Below are positions 1-9,824 of a DNA stretch of 64,000 bases, piece by piece (position 1 is the first letter of the stretch; each line of letters opens with the position of its first letter). A program made the translations under genes and the position numbers. Below the pieces are notes generated by a model. The model saw only the letters and a list, made by a program, of their open reading frames with translations, had not been told where the DNA came from and did no database searches. Source of the stretch: Arachidicoccus terrestris (GTDB taxonomy: Bacteria; Bacteroidota; Bacteroidia; Chitinophagales; Chitinophagaceae); the NCBI RefSeq assembly GCF_020042345.1, contig NZ_CP083387.1, positions 496,001 to 560,000 on the forward strand. The letters run 5' to 3'.

Positions 1-1
1 C

Positions 2-733
2 GCATTGACTTTGCTACTCAATTCAATACTGGTAAATGCGCAGGCGCCCTTGTCAAATCTATTGAAACAGGCCGCCAATTTCCCATCGCGCTACCAGGGA
101 ATCGAATATAAAGTGGCCGGGAAGCAAACAAATCCATTTCGGCAAACAGATACCATTTATGTGAATTGGTCGGAATCCGTCCAATACAATAGGAAAGGAA
201 AAATAATCGCGCAAAATTCTATAGAGAAAGCTGATGCATTCAACCATCAAAGTTATACGCAGCGTTTCAGAAATAAAGACTGTTTTTACATCATTAATCT
301 TACAAATAATTCCTATACCGTTAAGTATGAACAACAAGAAGAGTTCAGTGCGCTTTACTTTTTTAGAGAGGATATAAACGCAGCGCTATCTTCTGATAAA
401 AAGAAAATATTCATGCAGGCAGATAGCCTGATAAACAATACACTCTGTTATGCCATTTGTATAGAGTTATATACCCCGAACAAAAAAAAGGCAACGCCAT
501 TTAAACGCCTTCGTCTCTATTTAGACAAAAAAACATTGCTGCCGGTGTTCACCCAAAAATACCTATCGGGATTCGTCCGAAAAAGTAGAAAGGAAAAAGT
601 TCAGGTTCATTATTACAATGAGGGGAGGTTTTATGACTATAAAACAGACAATACCCTTGAACTAAATCCTCCGGATATTAGCCAATACAAATTAGATAAG
701 GCTGAGACCCTTAAATCTGACATTTCACGGTAA
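2..733 (+). CDS. Secreted protein of unknown function, 5' end outside window
   Basis: The frame is open to the left edge, so the true start is probably upstream; a TTG at position 5 is the first possible start inside the window. The visible N-terminus is the tail of a signal peptide (hydrophobic LLLNSILVNAQA, with likely cleavage after AQA), so the protein is exported. The remaining ~230 residues alternate short beta-like stretches with many Lys and Tyr residues, resembling the LolA/LppX-like proteins found before thioredoxin domains in Bacteroidota. I see no catalytic motif. A stop at 731-733 ends it 27 bases before the convergent GH3 gene. Function is not assigned. Confidence 0.65.
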   Translation, partial: ALTLLLNSILVNAQAPLSNLLKQAANFPSRYQGIEYKVAGKQTNPFRQTDTIYVNWSESVQYNRKGKIIAQNSIEKADAFNHQSYTQRFRNKDCFYIINLTNNSYTVKYEQQEEFSALYFFREDINAALSSDKKKIFMQADSLINNTLCYAICIELYTPNKKKATPFKRLRLYLDKKTLLPVFTQKYLSGFVRKSRKEKVQVHYYNEGRFYDYKTDNTLELNPPDISQYKLDKAETLKSDISR

Positions 734-759
734 AAGCGCCTCAGCCTGACGGGCATGCC

Positions 760-3192
760 TTAAGGTTCCACCTCCAGTTTACCTGTCAACACAATATCCT
801 GTGAGCTGTGGCCGATCATAATTTTAAATTCACCCGGTTCGACTACATGTTCCATCTTTCTGTTCCAGAGCATCAGGTCATCAGGTACAATTTTAAACTG
901 GACAGTCCTGGTCTCTCCCGGCTTTAGATGTATCCTTTCAAAACCACGGAGGTTCTTCTCAAAGGTCGTTACAGAACTTACCACATCTCGTGTATAAAGC
1001 TGTACCACATCATCTCCTTCCCTGTCGCCCGTATTGGTAACGTCCACATATACCGTCAGGCTCCCATCCGGTTGAATGTGGTCGGGTGTAATCCTTAGAT
1101 TTTTATAGTCAAAAGTAGTATAGCTTAATCCATGGCCAAAGGGATATAACAGCCCCTTTATTTTGGCCCCTTCACCTGCATCACTTTGGGCATTTGGTTT
1201 AGCCGGGAAATGCAGCGGCAATTGTCCCACTGATTTTGGAAAGGTTAGTGTCAGCTTCCCTCCCGGATTATAGTCTCCAAAAAGCACCTCGGCGATTGCC
1301 TTGCCGCCCCAGACACCCGGGTAACCTGCATATATAATTCCCTTTACGTACTTATGAATCCAGTTAATGGTCATGGGTTGAGTGCCGATAAGTATGACTA
1401 CCACCGGCGTTCCCGTCGCATAAATCTCCTGAATCAATTGTCTTTGAAACCCCGGCAAATCCAGGTCAGTCCTGCTCTTATTCTCACCGGCAGTTTTCGT
1501 ATTGCCGCCCAGTGCCACAATTGCAACGTCCGCCTGGCGGGCGGCCGCCACGGCACTGTCTATCATTTTCCTGGCGGCCTCATCCGGCGCCTGAGGCAAT
1601 ATCTCACTTTCCGGCCAGTTTTTATCCACCAGATCACAACCTTTGGCATACAGCACTTTAGAAGCGCCCAGCTTCTTTTTAACGCCCTCCAGGATATTTA
1701 CGCTGGGGGCCATCAGCGGGCCGTAATGCGTATGCGCATAATCATTGTCCAGTACATTTGGTCCGATCAGCGCCACTTTACCAACGCTCTTATTCAGCGG
1801 GAGTATGTGATCCTGATTTTTTAACAGCACAATGCTTTCCCTGGAAGCTTCCAATGCTACTTTCTGGTGAGCCTCACTGCCGACGATCTGTTTACTATGC
1901 TGTGGATCTTTCACGTAGGGCGTATCAAATAGCCCCAGTTTAAATTTCACACGCAGTACATCAGAGACCCGGCTATCCACCACTTTCTCTGATAACCGCC
2001 CTTCTTTCACCAGCTCCCTTACTGCTTCAATCATATTATCTGGCGGGACAAAAGTCGTTCTTACATTCATCCCTGCCATCAGCGCCTGATAGACCGCATC
2101 TTTAAAGTCACTGGCTACATGATGTTTAGAATATAAATACTCCAATGCATCACTGTCGCTGACAACATAACCTTTAAATTTAAACTTATCTCTTAGTACA
2201 TCGGTCAGCCAATACCTGCTTCCTGAGATTGGAACGCCGTCATAGTCGTTATATGAACTCATAACACCCAACACCTCAACGCTGTCCAATACATGTCGAA
2301 ACGGATACAGTAACAGATCTCGCATTTCTCTTTCCGGGATTTGCGGATCGGTCCTGGCCATCCCCTCTCTGGCGCCGTTATTGTCACTGTAGACGGCAAA
2401 ATGTTTGAGTGTAGAAGCGATTCCTTGCTGCTGCATGGCTCTGGCCATTTGAATGCCCATCTGGGCGACCAGATAGGGGGATTCTCCATAAGATTCTTCC
2501 AGCCTGCCCCATCTCTGGTCCCTGGCGACATCCATGATAGGGGCATAAACATTGGAATAGCCCAGCGCCTTTGCTTCTTTACCTTCAATAATGCCCATCT
2601 GCCGCACGAGGGCTTTATTCCAGGTCATGCCCATATTAAGTGCCGTAGGAAAACCCGTCGCATAGTAAGCTTCCACACCCCGTATACCTTCATCTGTAAA
2701 ATCAACTGGGATACCGAGTCTGGTCTGTTCTATAAAAAATCGCTGCACCTCGTTCATGCCCCATATGTGATGAAGGATATCACTGGCCAATGGTCCTTTA
2801 TCAATATGTCCCCACTGGATAAATCCATTAAATTCTTCGTCAATATTTGCAATACCGTCTTTCCAGATCTGTCGCTTCCAGTCCTTCGTCGGTAAAGAAT
2901 CTTTTAAGACTCTTTGGTAACCATAAAGCGTCGCCAACTGACAGGATTTCTCATTTAAGTTCATTTGTGAAAGCAGATCCTGCACCCTCTGCTCAACAGG
3001 TTTGGAAGGGTCTTCATAAATATCTTTTTTACCGTTTTTATTCAGGTCATTCCAGCCCTTGTGATAGATCTCTTTTTTAGGAGCAAAGGCCTGTCCCTGG
3101 CTGGCCGTAACCACTGAGGAAAAAAACAACAGTCCCGCCGCTTTTTTGAGACATAAAGACCAGGCGCGGGGATAAGATGTTAAACAAGTCAT
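760..3192 (-). CDS. Glycoside hydrolase family 3 (beta-glucosidase/xylosidase-like), exported
   Basis: 810 residues, the usual length for a three-domain GH3 enzyme. A signal peptide (hydrophobic LLFFSSVV near residues 20-28) places it in the periplasm or at the surface. The N-terminal TIM-barrel domain carries FTDEGIRG (165-172), KHFAVYS (263-269) and the nucleophile motif VVSDSDAL with Asp346. The alpha/beta sandwich domain follows, and a fibronectin-III-like domain (about 690-810, beginning PFGHGLSYTTF) closes it. GH3 enzymes release terminal beta-linked sugars with retention; the substrate cannot be read from sequence. It lies in the same direction as the GH20 gene, 51 bases downstream of it, so the two may be co-transcribed. 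Proximity to the hexuronate genes suggests plant or glycan polymer degradation, which is inference. Confidence 0.93.
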   Translation of the reverse strand: MTCLTSYPRAWSLCLKKAAGLLFFSSVVTASQGQAFAPKKEIYHKGWNDLNKNGKKDIYEDPSKPVEQRVQDLLSQMNLNEKSCQLATLYGYQRVLKDSLPTKDWKRQIWKDGIANIDEEFNGFIQWGHIDKGPLASDILHHIWGMNEVQRFFIEQTRLGIPVDFTDEGIRGVEAYYATGFPTALNMGMTWNKALVRQMGIIEGKEAKALGYSNVYAPIMDVARDQRWGRLEESYGESPYLVAQMGIQMARAMQQQGIASTLKHFAVYSDNNGAREGMARTDPQIPEREMRDLLLYPFRHVLDSVEVLGVMSSYNDYDGVPISGSRYWLTDVLRDKFKFKGYVVSDSDALEYLYSKHHVASDFKDAVYQALMAGMNVRTTFVPPDNMIEAVRELVKEGRLSEKVVDSRVSDVLRVKFKLGLFDTPYVKDPQHSKQIVGSEAHQKVALEASRESIVLLKNQDHILPLNKSVGKVALIGPNVLDNDYAHTHYGPLMAPSVNILEGVKKKLGASKVLYAKGCDLVDKNWPESEILPQAPDEAARKMIDSAVAAARQADVAIVALGGNTKTAGENKSRTDLDLPGFQRQLIQEIYATGTPVVVILIGTQPMTINWIHKYVKGIIYAGYPGVWGGKAIAEVLFGDYNPGGKLTLTFPKSVGQLPLHFPAKPNAQSDAGEGAKIKGLLYPFGHGLSYTTFDYKNLRITPDHIQPDGSLTVYVDVTNTGDREGDDVVQLYTRDVVSSVTTFEKNLRGFERIHLKPGETRTVQFKIVPDDLMLWNRKMEHVVEPGEFKIMIGHSSQDIVLTGKLEVEP

Positions 3193-3243
3193 GGATAGAT
3201 ATAAAATTTATAAATTGAATCCGTCAGCGTGTGCACCTCGCCA

Positions 3244-5031
3244 TTATTTTTTAGGTTCCGGTGTGGCGGTCGGATCAAATGGGTTAAAGTAATAAATACC
3301 GTCTTTCTTGTAAAAGGCAAGCTCCCTTTTTAAGACATTTTCAAAATGATCAAATTGCCGGACGGAGGCTTTTGACCAGGCAGCGGACGCCAGCGCAGCC
3401 ATGCGGGGAAAAAGCATAAAATCCATCCGCTGGTCAGTGTGAACTGTTTCTGTCCATAAATTGGCCTGCATTCCCAGCACATGACCTTTTTTTTCCATAT
3501 GCCTCGTATAGGCAGGAGGATAGAAATCGAATACTTGTTTCAGGGAAGCAAATTTTCCGCCCCATCTTCTGCCAACACTATGGGTACTGTCCTGCACAAA
3601 ATCAAAATAAAGCGGAATGCGCGGACACAAGACAATATCATAACCGTCTGCCATCGCTTTGCCAAAAGACTTCATTTTATCATGACGCCACCAGAAGATA
3701 ATTGTAGAAGCAGGATCCAGACCGGCGTCTACGCCTTCATCCCAGGTCATGATCTTATGATTGAACTGCAAGGCAGAATCCGCCATTCTTCTTAGAAAAT
3801 ATGCTTCCACTGCTTTATTGTCATTGAGGCTTTCCTTAGCCATTAATGTCTTTACCGCAGGCAACTTACCCCAGCCACCGCTGCCAAAAGACACTTCGTC
3901 TCCGCCCAGATGCACCATATCTACATCAAACAACGAGCGTGTCTCTTTAAGAATTCGGGTCAGGAAACTATAAGTACTGTCTCTACCAGGATTAAATGTA
4001 AAATCAGCAAACTTACCTTCGCCGCCGCCGCTGTTTTCGGGATAAGCCCGGTTAGCGGCCGTGGCATGCCCTGGCATATCTATTTCCGGGATAACGGTAA
4101 TGCCTCTGGCCTTAGCATAGCTGACCACCTCCCTTATCTCGGCCTGTGTATAATACTTTGCGGGTGCTGCAGAATCTGTTTTATTACCAATCGCGCCAAT
4201 AGTCGTCAGCTCAGGATAAGCTTTTATCTGTAAACGCCAACCCGGTTCATCAGTCAGATGCCAGTGAAAATAATTAAGTTTATAATAGGCCATCCAATCC
4301 AATAATTTTTTAACATGAGCTTTCCCAAAAAAATGGCGTGATTCATCCAGCATAACACCTCTCCATCCATACACGGGTTGATCTTTAATTTGCCAACAGG
4401 GAATCTTCACCCCGTTAGAAGAACGGCTGGCAGCATCCTGATGTCCGGCCAATTGCAACAAGCTGATCAAGCCATACAAAAAACCTTGTTTGTCCTGAGC
4501 GGTGATCGTGACTTGTTCGGGGGATACCCCTAATGTATAGCCGCCCTTAATCTGGTGTAATGTCGCTGAATCAGTATTTTTGTCAGGATTGCTTTTATCC
4601 AGGATAAGAATAATGGCGGGACGCTTATATTTGCCTACTTTTTGTCTGCTTACTACAAATGGAAATTTAAATTTCTGTCCACATAACAGTAACCCCCGGG
4701 ATCGCAAATAGCCTTGCCATTCACTTCTCAAGTCTTTATCAATCAGACGATTGACTTCTCCCACTAACAGAATCTGTGTTGCAGAAGTCAACTTAAAGTA
4801 CCTGCCGGGCACGGGTGAATACGCATCAGGAACCGGAATAATAGCAGGCGCGTTATTGTTCTTGGGAATAGAATCAGACGCATTTTCTAATACTGAAACC
4901 GACGGATTGGCCTTGGCTGTCGTTATAATCACCAGAATTGAAAACAGCAGTAGTATGTTTCGTATAACTCTTTTTTCAACAGTCGACCTCTTTGTATGCT
5001 GAGACCGAAATACGCCAGCCATAATTTGCAT
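3244..5031 (-). CDS. Glycoside hydrolase family 20 beta-N-acetylhexosaminidase, exported
   Basis: 595 residues. A hydrophobic segment at about 24-40 (NILLLFSILVIITTAKA) is the signal peptide, so the real start may be internal; the annotated start adds a ~20-residue basic leader. A GH20b-like domain (60-215) precedes the catalytic TIM barrel, which begins with WRGVMLDESRHF (223-234). The hallmark HLGGDE (374-379) supplies the Asp378-Glu379 pair that drives substrate-assisted hydrolysis of terminal GlcNAc or GalNAc. FHWHLTDEPGWR and PEIDMPGHATA are also typical. It is upstream of the GH3 gene in the same orientation and downstream of the lacI-type gene. Confident at family level; the natural glycan is unknown. 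Confidence 0.94.
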   Translation of the reverse strand: MQIMAGVFRSQHTKRSTVEKRVIRNILLLFSILVIITTAKANPSVSVLENASDSIPKNNNAPAIIPVPDAYSPVPGRYFKLTSATQILLVGEVNRLIDKDLRSEWQGYLRSRGLLLCGQKFKFPFVVSRQKVGKYKRPAIILILDKSNPDKNTDSATLHQIKGGYTLGVSPEQVTITAQDKQGFLYGLISLLQLAGHQDAASRSSNGVKIPCWQIKDQPVYGWRGVMLDESRHFFGKAHVKKLLDWMAYYKLNYFHWHLTDEPGWRLQIKAYPELTTIGAIGNKTDSAAPAKYYTQAEIREVVSYAKARGITVIPEIDMPGHATAANRAYPENSGGGEGKFADFTFNPGRDSTYSFLTRILKETRSLFDVDMVHLGGDEVSFGSGGWGKLPAVKTLMAKESLNDNKAVEAYFLRRMADSALQFNHKIMTWDEGVDAGLDPASTIIFWWRHDKMKSFGKAMADGYDIVLCPRIPLYFDFVQDSTHSVGRRWGGKFASLKQVFDFYPPAYTRHMEKKGHVLGMQANLWTETVHTDQRMDFMLFPRMAALASAAWSKASVRQFDHFENVLKRELAFYKKDGIYYFNPFDPTATPEPKK

Positions 5032-5281
5032 GAATTAGAATTTAATTTTGATGTTTATAATGTATGTCCATTCTTTACCTGATGTTCAACACTGATCGCA
5101 TGCCTTCCAAGGAGATCAATCCTAGACCCGTCGCCTCAACCACGACCCTGCCCATTTCTCAACTGAGAAAAACGCTGCCTCCGGCATGCCCAATCATCCA
5201 AGTTTAACCGCATTTGCAACTTTACGGGTACAATAATTATACTACGGCGTTTACTTCGGCACATGGAGGGATCGTCAAAAT

Positions 5282-6370
5282 TCATCTTTTCGTTTTCAGG
5301 TTTTGCGTTTTCTTTTTTAGCCTGGAACTATCCGTTACAAGCCGCATCGATGACTCACGGATAATAATTTCCGGCATGAGAACTTCGGTCTGGAACCGGG
5401 CCGGTTTTCTTTTAGATTGCAAGAGTGCGATGAGTTGTCCGGCTGCCACCTCGCCTAATTTTTCAGACTGCTGCTGCACGACAGACAGTGACGGGCTCAC
5501 AAAATCAGTCAACGGGAAATTAGAAAAACCAATAAGCGCCAGTTCTTCCGGCATTGAAATTTCATGGCGTCTAAGATATCTGTATGCATCTGCCGTCACT
5601 TTATCCCAGCAGGTCAGCAGTCCATCGGGTCGTTTGGATTTTGGCAGGCGCATAAGCCGGTCCATCGCCACTTCCGTCTCAACATAATGTACACCGCCTT
5701 TAGGCAAATAATGTATCCACCGCTCATCAATTGTCGCACCTGCATCCTGCAGTGCACTCAGGTACCCTGCTTTTCTTTCCTGCACAATGGGCTGTGTAGC
5801 TGCACCACCTACAAATCCGATCCTCGTGCAACCCTGATCGAGCAGATGTCGGGTTGCCTCATAGGCACCCCGGTAATTATCTGATAGGGTCATGTGTGTC
5901 TGAATATCTCTACATACCCGATCATAAAAAACGATGGGCATGCCCTTTTCGTACAAATCTTTTAAATGATCAGTATTTTTTGTCTCAGAGGAAATGGATA
6001 CGAGCAATCCGTCTACTCTGGAGGAGAGGTACTGAATCGCTTTCATTTCTTTTTCCGCCGACTCGCTGGTTTGCACAATGGAGACCTGATACCCCTCTCT
6101 ATAAAAGGCGGACTCCATCCCATGCACCACTTGCGAACAAAAAGGATTATTGAACTGGGAAATCACAATCCCGATGGATCTGTTACGCTTCGCCCTCAGG
6201 CTTAGCGCAATGGGATTGGGTATATAATTCAATTTTCTGGCATAGGCCACTACCCGCTTTTTGGTTTCTTCACTGATCTCATGACTATCATGTAAGGCCC
6301 TGGACACAGTAGAAATACCCAGGTTCAGATCCCGGGCCATTTGCTTGATCGTAACAGGTTCAAATTTCAT
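5282..6370 (-). CDS. LacI-family transcriptional regulator of the hexuronate cluster
   Basis: The frame extends to 6502, but I choose the ATG at 6370 (MKFEPVTIKQMARDL) because homologues start just before the helix-turn-helix, and the extra 44 residues look like translated promoter DNA and contain a candidate operator. The HTH is followed by the hinge helix region (YIPNPIALSLRAKRNRSIG) and a periplasmic-binding-protein-like sensor core. The closing segments GFSNFPLTDFVSPSLSVV and a basic tail match LacI/GalR proteins. It is divergent from uxaC with a 261-base shared intergenic region, the usual arrangement for a regulator of the adjacent catabolic operon. The inducer is probably a hexuronate or KDG-type intermediate, which is inference. 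Confidence 0.9.
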   Translation of the reverse strand: MKFEPVTIKQMARDLNLGISTVSRALHDSHEISEETKKRVVAYARKLNYIPNPIALSLRAKRNRSIGIVISQFNNPFCSQVVHGMESAFYREGYQVSIVQTSESAEKEMKAIQYLSSRVDGLLVSISSETKNTDHLKDLYEKGMPIVFYDRVCRDIQTHMTLSDNYRGAYEATRHLLDQGCTRIGFVGGAATQPIVQERKAGYLSALQDAGATIDERWIHYLPKGGVHYVETEVAMDRLMRLPKSKRPDGLLTCWDKVTADAYRYLRRHEISMPEELALIGFSNFPLTDFVSPSLSVVQQQSEKLGEVAAGQLIALLQSKRKPARFQTEVLMPEIIIRESSMRLVTDSSRLKKKTQNLKTKR

Positions 6371-6425
6371 GGTAATAGCGTTAGGCCAAAAACAAATATA
6401 ATCAAATATATGGTTCCCGGCTGGT

Positions 6426-6447
6426 TTTACGGTAACGGTTGCGTAAA
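6426..6447. promoter_or_regulatory. Candidate LacI-type operator between lacI-like gene and uxaC
   Basis: Imperfect 22-base palindrome with perfect 6-base outer arms TTTACG and CGTAAA and a core GTAACGGTTGC that is itself an odd-length near palindrome, like LacI/GalR operators. It lies 56 bases upstream of the chosen lacI start and 184 bases upstream of uxaC. Regulator identity is inferred from position. Confidence 0.45.
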
Positions 6448-6631
6448 TAAATTCAGGAGTGTCGGGCAGTCGTACTCGTATGTTTTGTAAATTGCTGACC
6501 ATAAAATAACAAATAGTCTTTAGTTATTGTATATCATTTAATTTCTTACACTTGTCCTGCTGCCTACTGCAGTACTATAATAAAAGTGATACTGCGACAA
6601 GACAAAGGACTTCAAAAGTAAAAATAGACAG

Positions 6632-8056
6632 ATGAAACCTTTTTTAGACAAGGACTTTCTACTGGAAAGCGAGACCGCCCGCAAACTCTACCATGAGTCT
6701 GCCGCCGACATGCCCATCATCGATTATCATTGCCATCTTTCTCCCCAGCAGATTGCCGAAGATTATCAGTTTAGTGACATCACCGAGGCATGGCTGGGTG
6801 GCGACCATTATAAGTGGAGAGCCATGCGCGCCAATGGCGTTGACGAGTCTTATATGACCGGAGATAAGCCCGCCAAAGAAAAATTTCTCGCCTGGGCCAA
6901 AACCGTACCCTATACGATGCGTAACCCGCTATACCACTGGACACACCTGGAGCTCCAGCGCTATTTTGGGATTACTGAACTGCTCAGTGAAAAGACAGCC
7001 GATGCTATTTATGAAAAAGCCACCGCGTTGTTACAAACACCGCAGTACAGTGTCAAGAACCTGCTGCGCAAAATGGGCGTAAAAACAGTTTGTACCACCG
7101 ATGATCCTACTGACGACCTTCGCTATCATAAACAATTAAAAGAGGACGATTTTGAAATTGCCGTTTTACCTGCTTTCCGCCCGGATAAAGCAATGGCAAC
7201 AGAAAATCCGGCTGCTTTCGTGCAATTTGTAACCCTATTGGAAAAAGTTACAGACAGCAAGATCAACACCTATCAGGAATATACTACCCAGCTGAAAAAC
7301 AGACATGACTTTTTTGCGTCCATGGGTTGCAGCGTTTCTGATCACGGCCTGGAAGAAATCTATGCAGAAGACTTTTCAGCGGGGGAGATTGAAATCGTTT
7401 TCAACCAGTTACGTGCAGGAAAGGCGGTTTCTATTGAAGAAAGCAGGAAATTTAAATCCGCCATGTTGCTCACATTTGCTCGATGGGATCATGAAAAAGG
7501 ATGGGTACAACAATATCACTTAGGCGCCCTGCGCAACAACAATACCCGCCTTTTACAGGAAATGGGTGCCGACGTAGGCTGCGACTCTATCGGAGATTTC
7601 AGACAGGCGGTCCCCTTATCCAAGTTCCTGAGAACCCTGGATGATGCCGGCCAGCTGACCAAAACCATTTTATACAACCTCAATCCGGCTGATAATGAGA
7701 TATTTGCTACCATGGCCGGCAACTTTAATGATGGTGCTACCGTGGGAAAGATCCAGTTTGGCTCTGCCTGGTGGTTCCTGGATCAGAAAACCGGCATGAT
7801 CAGTCAGATGAATGCCCTGTCCAATATGGGATTACTGAGTCGCTTTGTCGGCATGCTGACGGACTCCAGAAGTTTCCTTTCTTACCCCAGGCATGAGTAT
7901 TTTAGAAGAATTCTTTGTAATTTGTTCGGTCATGAGGTGGAAAACGGGGAACTGCCCGCCGAGGAGCTGGATTGGATCAGTCAGGTCATTAAGGATATCT
8001 GTTTTAATAATGCAGCCCGTTATTTTGGCTGGTCGCATTTACTGGAAAACAAATAA
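6632..8056 (+). CDS. uxaC: Glucuronate isomerase
   Basis: 474 residues, the normal length for uronate isomerase. It interconverts D-glucuronate/D-fructuronate and D-galacturonate/D-tagaturonate in the cytoplasm, the first step of the Ashwell pathway. The metal-site motif IDYHCHLSP (His33, His35) near the N-terminus, TTDDPTDDL in the middle, and the late SAWWFLDQKTGM and LTDSRSFLSYPRHEYFRR blocks are diagnostic. It is the first gene of a plus-strand run and is followed after 40 bases by kdgK. Divergent from the LacI-type regulator, so probably repressed without hexuronate. Confidence 0.97.
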   Translation: MKPFLDKDFLLESETARKLYHESAADMPIIDYHCHLSPQQIAEDYQFSDITEAWLGGDHYKWRAMRANGVDESYMTGDKPAKEKFLAWAKTVPYTMRNPLYHWTHLELQRYFGITELLSEKTADAIYEKATALLQTPQYSVKNLLRKMGVKTVCTTDDPTDDLRYHKQLKEDDFEIAVLPAFRPDKAMATENPAAFVQFVTLLEKVTDSKINTYQEYTTQLKNRHDFFASMGCSVSDHGLEEIYAEDFSAGEIEIVFNQLRAGKAVSIEESRKFKSAMLLTFARWDHEKGWVQQYHLGALRNNNTRLLQEMGADVGCDSIGDFRQAVPLSKFLRTLDDAGQLTKTILYNLNPADNEIFATMAGNFNDGATVGKIQFGSAWWFLDQKTGMISQMNALSNMGLLSRFVGMLTDSRSFLSYPRHEYFRRILCNLFGHEVENGELPAEELDWISQVIKDICFNNAARYFGWSHLLENK

Positions 8057-8096
8057 CCTATGCAACTTTCATTCTTACTAAATTATAAATAACCGG

Positions 8097-9131
8097 ATGC
8101 AGCAAATCCTTTGTTTTGGAGAATTATTACTCAGGCTTTCCCCTGAGGCTGGCTGGCCTGCCCGGGGAAGTTTATCCTCATATGTAGGCGGCGCTGAGCT
8201 AAACGTAGCGATGGCCCTGGGCAACTGGAAGCAGGCGGTTGCCCTGGGAACTGCCCTGCCTGACAACCCTGTCAGCTCGCTGCTGAAAGATTATTTGACA
8301 CAGTCTCACATAGCAACAGATACGATCCTGGCAAAAGACGGCCGGATCGGGACTTACTATCTGACACCCGGGCAGGACTTAAAAAGTGCCGGCGTTGTCT
8401 ATGACCGGGCGTTTTCTTCTTTTTCTTTATTAGCACCAGGAGATATTGATTATGACGCCTATCTGCAAGGTGTAAGACATTTGCATTTAACGGCGATCTC
8501 ACCGGCAGTATCTGCATCCGCTGCGGCTACTTGTCAGGCGCTGGTAGATGCCGCATTTGTGCGTCAAATACCGATATCACTGGATCTGAATTACCGGTCC
8601 AAACTCTGGAAATACGGTAAGACGCCGATCGATATCATGCCGGCCATAGCCGGCAAAGCCAGTTTTATTATGGGTAATATCTGGGCCGCAGGCCAGATGC
8701 TCGGTGTAGCGCCAGAGCCAGGCGCGGACCAGACCATGGATCCTGAAAAACTAGCGGCATTGGCACAGATCAGCGCTGAAAAACTAATCCACACCTATCC
8801 GAACTGTCACCATGTAGGGTATACTTTTCGTTTCAATACGCCAGACAGCCAGGAAGGTGTCCGTTATTTTGGGACGCTGTATCAGCAAGGGCGACTTTAC
8901 AGCTCTACCCAAAAGGACTATACCGGCATTACAGATCGTGCAGGTTCAGGAGACTGTTTTATGGCAGGCCTGTTATACGGACTATATAATGAGCTCACCG
9001 GCCAGCAAACGGTGGACTTTGCCACAGCCGCTGCAACAGGCAAATTCTATGAGAAAGGCGATCATACCCGGCAATCACTGGCAGATGTCCAGCATAGGCT
9101 ACAATCATTAAATACAATTTCAACGCACTAA
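8097..9131 (+). CDS. kdgK: 2-keto-3-deoxygluconate kinase (PfkB family)
   Basis: 344 residues. PfkB/ribokinase fold: the N-terminal GELLLRLSP and YVGGAELNVAMAL block is the substrate-binding signature, and the C-terminal signature RAGSGDCFMAGLLYGL contains the catalytic Asp of the GxGD motif. The enzyme phosphorylates KDG to KDPG using ATP. Its position between uxaC and the KDPG aldolase gene makes KDG the obvious substrate rather than ribose or fructose. Only 15 bases separate its stop from kdgA, so the genes should be co-transcribed. Confidence 0.93.
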   Translation: MQQILCFGELLLRLSPEAGWPARGSLSSYVGGAELNVAMALGNWKQAVALGTALPDNPVSSLLKDYLTQSHIATDTILAKDGRIGTYYLTPGQDLKSAGVVYDRAFSSFSLLAPGDIDYDAYLQGVRHLHLTAISPAVSASAAATCQALVDAAFVRQIPISLDLNYRSKLWKYGKTPIDIMPAIAGKASFIMGNIWAAGQMLGVAPEPGADQTMDPEKLAALAQISAEKLIHTYPNCHHVGYTFRFNTPDSQEGVRYFGTLYQQGRLYSSTQKDYTGITDRAGSGDCFMAGLLYGLYNELTGQQTVDFATAAATGKFYEKGDHTRQSLADVQHRLQSLNTISTH

Positions 9132-9146
9132 ATACGGTAATACATT

Positions 9147-9821
9147 ATGGCAAATAAAAAGCATTCATCTAAGGAGATATTTGAGCGCATTACGCATCAG
9201 GGGATCTTACCCCTGTTCTTTCACAAGCGCCGAGAAGTATCCTTATCTACTCTACAGGCGCTGTATAGTGCCGGTATCCGGGTGGTGGAGTATACCAACA
9301 GAGGTCAGGAGGCCCTGGAGAATTTTAAAGCCATGCTCGAACTCAGAGATGCCTCCATGCCGGATATGTTGCTAGGTATCGGAACGATTAAAAATGAAAC
9401 TGAGGCCAGCGCCTATCACGAAGCGGGAGCGGACTTTCTGATCTCCCCCTGCTACTATCAACCTATCAGCGATTACGTACAGCAACACAATCTGACCTGG
9501 ATTCCCGGCTGTATGAGTGCATCAGAAATCAACCTCGCCGAGCAAAACGGCGTGGGGTTTGTAAAATTATTCCCTGGCAATCTGCTCGGTCCCTCTTTTA
9601 TGTCGGCCATCAAACCTTTATTCCCTGATTTACTTTTTATGCCGACCGGTGGCGTAGAACTGGAGGAAGAGAATATCCGAAGCTGGTTCAAAGCCGGCGT
9701 GTCCGCCGTAGGCATGGGCAGCAAATTGATCTCCAATACTATTTTGGAAAATGAAGACTATCAAACGCTCACCAATACAACTAAAAAAATCCTGGCACTC
9801 ACCCAAACTATTAAAAATTAA
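9147..9821 (+). CDS. kdgA: KDPG/KHG aldolase
   Basis: 224 residues, class I aldolase of the Eda family, which splits 2-keto-3-deoxy-6-phosphogluconate into pyruvate and glyceraldehyde-3-phosphate. The Schiff-base lysine is Lys140 in FVKLFPG. The catalytic Glu48 and phosphate-binding Arg52 are in VVEYTNRG, and MPTGGV forms the second phosphate loop. A variant detail is SPCYY in place of the commoner SPG at the active-site loop. It ends 3 bases before exuT. With kdgK it completes the lower half of hexuronate degradation. Confidence 0.94.
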   Translation: MANKKHSSKEIFERITHQGILPLFFHKRREVSLSTLQALYSAGIRVVEYTNRGQEALENFKAMLELRDASMPDMLLGIGTIKNETEASAYHEAGADFLISPCYYQPISDYVQQHNLTWIPGCMSASEINLAEQNGVGFVKLFPGNLLGPSFMSAIKPLFPDLLFMPTGGVELEEENIRSWFKAGVSAVGMGSKLISNTILENEDYQTLTNTTKKILALTQTIKN

Positions 9822-9824
9822 ATA

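Noticed and set aside
6371-6502. N-terminal extension of the LacI-type regulator
   Set aside because: Contains the candidate operator and unlike-coding sequence; homologous proteins start just before the helix-turn-helix.
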